Below, in pieces: positions 7,625 to 10,593 of a stretch of DNA of 10,593 nucleotides (position 1 is the first letter of the stretch; the number at the start of each line of letters is the position of its first letter). Source of the stretch: Cyanobium sp. (lineage in GTDB: Bacteria; Cyanobacteriota; Cyanobacteriia; PCC-6307; Cyanobiaceae); contig BJHC01000029.1 in assembly GCA_014191535.1 (NCBI GenBank), forward strand, positions 1 through 10,593. The letters run 5' to 3'. The notes under the pieces are model-generated. The model made no database searches. It was not told the origin of the DNA and was given only the letters and a program-made list of their open reading frames with translations. The translations under genes and the position numbers were made by a program.

Positions 7625-8716
7625 TTGATCTCCCCCACCAGGCTGATCGCCTCCCTGCCCAGCAACAGCCGCCACCTGGCGCTGTTGCTGGGCTTGTTGC
7701 TGTTGGGGTTGGCCATCGCCGGCGATGCCCTCAGCCACGCCCCACAGCTGACCCCACCGCTGCTGGCGGCGGCCGTGGTGAGTGCGCTGCTCAGCCGCTG
7801 GGGCGTGCCGCGACTGCGGCAGCTCAAGCTCGGCCAGGTGATCCGCGAGGAGGGTCCCCAGGCCCACCTCAGCAAGGCGGGCACCCCCACCATGGGCGGC
7901 CTGCTGGTGGTGCCCGTGGGAGTCCTCATCGGTGGCCTGGTGGCCCCCTCCGATCCCCGCCTGCCGGCGGTGGCCGCCATCACCCTGGCCTACCTGGCCA
8001 TCGGTGCGGTCGACGACTGGCGCAGCCTCACCAAGCACCACAACACCGGCCTCACCCCCCGCGGCAAGCTGCTGCTGCAGGCGATCTCCGCGGTGGCCTT
8101 CCTGGCCTGGGCCGCAGCGGGGCAGTACATGGGCAGCGACATCGCCCTACCCCTGGGCTGGGTGCTGCCCCTGGGGATGGTGATCTGGCCCCTGGGGCTG
8201 TTCGTGTTCCTGGCGGAGAGCAACGCCACCAACCTCACCGACGGCCTCGATGGCCTGGCGGCCGGTTGCGGCGCCATCGTGTTCAGCGGCCTGGGGCTGC
8301 AACTGATGCTGCGGGGCCATGAGGGGGACCCCGCCCTGGCGGGGTTCTGTGCCGCCATGGCGGGCTGCTGGCTGGGCTTCCTGCTGTTCAACCGCCACCC
8401 GGCACGGGTGTTCATGGGCGACACCGGCTCCCTGGCCATGGGGGCCGCCCTGGCGGCGGTGGCCCTGCTGAGCAACAGCCTTTGGCCCTTGCTGCTGATG
8501 GGCGGCGTGTTCCTGGCGGAATCCCTCTCCGTGATCGCCCAGGTGTGGGTGTTCAAGGCCACCAAGGGGCCCGATGGGGTCGGACGGCGGGTGCTGCGCA
8601 TGGCGCCGCTGCACCACCATTTCGAGCTGGGGGGTGCCAGCGAGCAGCAGGTGGTGGTGGGCTTCTGGGCCGTCAGCCTGATACTGGTGGCCTTGGGGCT
8701 GGTGCTGCTGCCCTGA
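7625..8716 (+). CDS. mraY: Phospho-N-acetylmuramoyl-pentapeptide-transferase (MraY)
   Basis: This 363-residue polytopic membrane enzyme transfers phospho-MurNAc-pentapeptide from UDP to undecaprenyl phosphate, making lipid I in peptidoglycan synthesis. Motifs in order: [12 protein letters not shown] (81-92), the Mg-binding VDDW (129-132) followed by [29 protein letters not shown] (198-214) with Asn203 and Asp206, [13 protein letters not shown] (262-274) with Asp266, and the His triad LHHHFEL (329-335). These are the catalytic and uridine-binding positions of the family. About ten hydrophobic segments fit the known topology. The start is TTG 7625; no ATG or GTG lies between it and the upstream frame limit. 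A GGAGG (7601-7605) sits 19 nt upstream, too far for classic spacing, and lies within the preceding gene. It is clustered with two small genes rather than with the mur/fts cell-wall operon, typical of cyanobacterial gene scattering. Confidence 0.96.
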   Translation: MISPTRLIASLPSNSRHLALLLGLLLLGLAIAGDALSHAPQLTPPLLAAAVVSALLSRWGVPRLRQLKLGQVIREEGPQAHLSKAGTPTMGGLLVVPVGVLIGGLVAPSDPRLPAVAAITLAYLAIGAVDDWRSLTKHHNTGLTPRGKLLLQAISAVAFLAWAAAGQYMGSDIALPLGWVLPLGMVIWPLGLFVFLAESNATNLTDGLDGLAAGCGAIVFSGLGLQLMLRGHEGDPALAGFCAAMAGCWLGFLLFNRHPARVFMGDTGSLAMGAALAAVALLSNSLWPLLLMGGVFLAESLSVIAQVWVFKATKGPDGVGRRVLRMAPLHHHFELGGASEQQVVVGFWAVSLILVALGLVLLP

Positions 8717-8726
8717 TCCGCTCGCC

Positions 8727-8972
8727 ATGGCCTATTTCACCTGGAAGGAAGCCGGCCTCACCGCCGATTGCGCCAGCCTGGAGGCGATGGCCTCCCGCTT
8801 CGAGGAGGCGGCGGCCCTGATGCGGCGCATGGCGGCTGAGGGGTTCGTGCTGGAGCGCCACAGCGATGGCCAGCACATCACCCATGGCGACGCCTCGGTG
8901 TTCGCCGCCTACGGCTTCATCGATGAGCAGTCGCCGGTGCGGCAGCTGAGCCTGATCAGCCCGGACGCCTGA
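8727..8972 (+). CDS. 81-aa conserved-looking hypothetical protein
   Basis: This small soluble protein follows mraY by 10 bp in the same direction and is probably co-transcribed. I do not know its function. Residues 1-38 are likely helical (MAYFTWKEAGL, then an amphipathic stretch rich in Ala, Met, Glu and Arg). Residues 39-62 (GFVLERHSDGQHITHGDASVFAAYGF) and VRQLSLI near the end look like short strands of a compact alpha/beta fold. Balanced charge and strong codon bias (GC-rich third positions) support real coding. No Shine-Dalgarno sequence precedes ATG 8727. Its last 17 bp overlap, in convergent orientation, the end of a small minus-strand reading frame. Confidence 0.75.
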   Translation: MAYFTWKEAGLTADCASLEAMASRFEEAAALMRRMAAEGFVLERHSDGQHITHGDASVFAAYGFIDEQSPVRQLSLISPDA

Positions 8973-9072
8973 GGTAACCCACCAGCCAGACCACGATGAA
9001 GGCCAGGGCTGAGAGCCCCAGGTAGACCAGCGTCCAGCGCTGCAGGCTGTCAATGCTCAGACCATTGAGCAA
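8956..9072 (-). CDS. Probable tiny single-helix membrane protein
   Basis: This reading frame fills the gap between the 81-aa gene and purT on the minus strand. From TTG 9072 it would give 38 residues: a short polar start (NGLSIDSLQRW), one strong membrane helix (TLVYLGLSALAFIVVWLVGY) and a basic end (LRRPG). This is the layout of a one-pass membrane microprotein with its basic end cytoplasmic. Third codon positions are GC-rich, as in neighbours. The start is uncertain: GTG 9126 would give 56 residues, and the frame stays open into purT. No clear Shine-Dalgarno sequence is visible. I do not match it to a known photosystem or cytochrome small subunit. It could be a chance frame, but the helix and its clean end argue for coding. 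Confidence 0.48.
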   Translation of the reverse strand: MLNGLSIDSLQRWTLVYLGLSALAFIVVWLVGYLRRPG

Positions 9073-9173
9073 TCCATCGGCGGCATCGCCGGCGGTGGCA
9101 TAGGCCAGGGGAACACGCAGCAGCACAGGGCAGCGCCGGGGCAGGATCGGTGCAGTCTCCTTCAGCCGCGGCC

Positions 9174-10364
9174 ATGGCCAGCTCCCCCTTCCCCCGCAGC
9201 CTGATGCTCCTGGGCAGCGGTGAGCTGGGCAAGGAGGTGGCCATCGCCGCCCAACGCCTGGGTTGCCGGGTGATCGCGGTCGACCGCTACGCCGATGCCC
9301 CCGCCATGCAGGTGGCACACGTGGCGGAGGTGGTGGCCATGGCCGATCCGGAGGCCCTCAAGGCGGTGGTGCGTCGCCACCGGCCGGATGTGGTGGTGCC
9401 GGAAATCGAGGCCCTGGCGGTGGATGCCCTGGCGGAGCTGGAGGCCGAAGGCACCACCGTGATCCCCACCGCCCGGGCCACGGCGGTGACCATGAACCGT
9501 GATCGCATCCGCGACCTGGCCGCCAGCGACCTGGGGCTGCGCACCGCCCGCTTCGCCTACGCGGAGAGCGCTGAACAACTGGCCGCCGCCGCGGCCCCCC
9601 TGGGCTGGCCCGTGGTGGTGAAGCCGGTGATGAGCTCCTCGGGCAAGGGGCAGAGCGTGGTGCATGGACCCGAGGACATCGAGGCCGCCTGGGGGGCAGC
9701 CATGGCGGGAGCACGCGGCAGCGGCGCCCGGGTGATCGTGGAGGAGTTCCTGCATTTCGAGCAGGAGATCACGCTGCTCACCGTGAAGCAGTGGAACGGG
9801 CCCACCCTGTTCTGTCCGCCCATCGGCCACCTGCAGGAGCGGGGCGATTACCAGTGCAGCTGGCAGCCGGCCCACCTCGACTGGGACCAGCTGGCGGCCG
9901 CCCAAACCATGGCCCGCCAGGTCACCGACAACCTGGGGGGGGCGGGCATCTTCGGCGTGGAGTTCTTTGTCTGCCGCACGGCGGAGGGCGCCAGTGAGGT
10001 GGTGTTCTCGGAGCTGTCCCCCAGGCCCCATGACACCGGACTGGTGACGTTGGCGGGGCAGAACCTGAGCGAATTCGAACTGCACCTGCGGGCCGTGCTG
10101 GGGCTGCCGATCCCGGAGATTCGCTCCGTGGCCCCGGCCGCCAGCCGCGTGATCCTGGCCCAGGAGGCCAGCAGCAGCGTGGCCTTCCACGGCCTGGAGC
10201 AGGCCCTGGCCAGCCCCGATGTGCAGGTGCTGCTGTTCGGCAAGCCCGATGCCCGGCCCCACCGGCGCATGGGGGTGGCCCTGGCCAGCGGCGCCAGCCT
10301 CGAGGAAGCCCGCCAGCGGGCCGACCAGGCCGCCGCCGCGATCCTGGTGTCGGGCGCGGGCTGA
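9174..10364 (+). CDS. purT: Formate-dependent phosphoribosylglycinamide formyltransferase (GAR transformylase 2)
   Basis: This 396-residue ATP-grasp enzyme makes formyl-GAR from GAR, formate and ATP in purine synthesis, without folate. Motifs: LLGSGELGKEV (12-22, GAR-binding loop), PEIEALAVDAL (76-86), RATAVTMNRDRIRDLAA (101-117), KPVMSSSGKGQS (150-161, ATP-grasp glycine loop), EEFLHFEQEITLL (190-202), GHLQERGDYQCSWQP (218-232) and FSELSPRPHDTGLVTL (278-293, metal and phosphate binding). The C-terminal FGKPDARPHRRMGVALA closes the fold. Full length and all key segments are present. I start at ATG 9174; an in-frame GTG at 9150 would add eight residues before the family N-terminus. Neither has a well-placed Shine-Dalgarno sequence. 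PurK is the related paralogue, but the GELGKE and GDYQCSWQP motifs and the length fit PurT. Confidence 0.95.
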   Translation: MASSPFPRSLMLLGSGELGKEVAIAAQRLGCRVIAVDRYADAPAMQVAHVAEVVAMADPEALKAVVRRHRPDVVVPEIEALAVDALAELEAEGTTVIPTARATAVTMNRDRIRDLAASDLGLRTARFAYAESAEQLAAAAAPLGWPVVVKPVMSSSGKGQSVVHGPEDIEAAWGAAMAGARGSGARVIVEEFLHFEQEITLLTVKQWNGPTLFCPPIGHLQERGDYQCSWQPAHLDWDQLAAAQTMARQVTDNLGGAGIFGVEFFVCRTAEGASEVVFSELSPRPHDTGLVTLAGQNLSEFELHLRAVLGLPIPEIRSVAPAASRVILAQEASSSVAFHGLEQALASPDVQVLLFGKPDARPHRRMGVALASGASLEEARQRADQAAAAILVSGAG

Positions 10365-10370
10365 ACCAGC

Positions 10371-10398
10371 CGCCAGAGAGGCCCAAACCCCTCTGGCG
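10371..10398 (+). terminator. Weak hairpin after purT, possible terminator
   Basis: CGCCAGAG (10371-10378) pairs with CTCTGGCG (10391-10398) over a 12-nt loop, starting 7 nt after the purT stop codon. No T run follows on either strand, so it is not a classic intrinsic terminator. It may protect the mRNA end or assist termination. Confidence 0.35.
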
Positions 10399-10441
10399 CC
10401 AAGGGGAGTGAGGCGGTACGGTGCGGCCACGACAACCGCCC

Positions 10442-10593
10442 ATGCCCCAGGTCCAGCCCACCCCTGATCCCCGGCGGCGGCGCGGCCAGGCCCAGCTGGT
10501 GCCAGCGGAGCAGCAACGGCAGCGGCGCCCGCGCCCGGCGGCACCGGTGCCGCTGCAGGACGAACGGCGGCGACGGCGGCCGGGGCGCCCCGG
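10442..10593 (+). CDS. Arg/Pro-rich N-terminus of an unidentified protein, cut by the window edge
   Basis: An ATG at 10442 opens a frame that stays open to the window end (50 complete codons, no stop). The product begins MPQVQPTPDPRRRRGQAQLV and continues with alternating Arg-rich and Pro/Ala/Gln patches, including a second run of five Arg. This is a basic, disordered N-terminal tail of the type that precedes a membrane or nucleic-acid-binding domain in cyanobacterial proteins. The family cannot be told from this part. It starts 77 bp after purT. No Shine-Dalgarno sequence is seen before the ATG. Start and coding status are moderately supported by the open frame only, and at this GC content open frames arise easily by chance. 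Confidence 0.45.
   Translation, partial: MPQVQPTPDPRRRRGQAQLVPAEQQRQRRPRPAAPVPLQDERRRRRPGRP

Noticed and set aside
9162..10544. A 460-codon open frame on the minus strand opposite purT
   Set aside because: Antisense shadow of a GC-rich gene; the composition is low-complexity Gly/His/Ala and PurT on the other strand has complete motifs.
1..10593. tRNA or rRNA genes, CRISPR arrays, insertion sequences, att sites, HIP1 palindromes
   Set aside because: Read through on both strands by eye: no cloverleaf or rRNA segments, no spaced direct repeats, no transposase or integrase frames, and no exact GCGATCGC seen.

Overview
This 10.6 kb window is very GC-rich and carries core housekeeping genes in an order I recognise from picocyanobacteria. 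Several proteins read like Synechococcus/Cyanobium orthologues, notably ArgG, DnaK2, PurT, the Ycf60/Tic20-like protein and the DUF3134-like protein. The high GC points to a Cyanobium-like or freshwater/brackish Synechococcus genome (inference). I see no phage, transposon, CRISPR or defence genes, and no sign of recent transfer. It is an ordinary chromosomal core region.

Layout, left to right. (1) The 3' end of a ThiO-like FAD-dependent amine oxidase (+). (2) pstS, the phosphate-binding lipoprotein (+), preceded by a candidate cyanobacterial Pho box that overlaps the upstream stop codon. (3) dnaK (dnaK2 type, -), convergent with pstS and ending at an intrinsic terminator. (4) A rightward block starting divergently from dnaK: aroE, the Tic20-like gene and rpsF. 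A leader hairpin before rpsF closely resembles the S6:S18 autoregulatory motif, and a strong terminator follows the gene. (5) A coiled-coil protein of unknown function (+), convergent with argG (-). (6) argG, preceded in the same direction by a small two-helix membrane protein gene. (7) Divergent from these, a compact rightward cluster: the DUF3134-like acidic protein, mraY and an 81-residue conserved-looking small protein. (8) A probable tiny single-helix membrane protein on the minus strand, overlapping the 3' end of the 81-residue gene. (9) purT (+). (10) The first 50 codons of an Arg/Pro-rich protein running off the right edge.

Functionally the genes cover phosphate uptake, protein folding, aromatic amino-acid synthesis (AroE), arginine synthesis (ArgG), purine synthesis (PurT), peptidoglycan synthesis (MraY) and translation (S6). 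The neighbourhood is a conserved gene order rather than one pathway. The most informative non-coding signals are the Pho box and the rpsF leader structure. Four genes (aroE, tic20-like, the 85-aa gene, mraY) appear to use GTG or TTG starts with little or no Shine-Dalgarno sequence.
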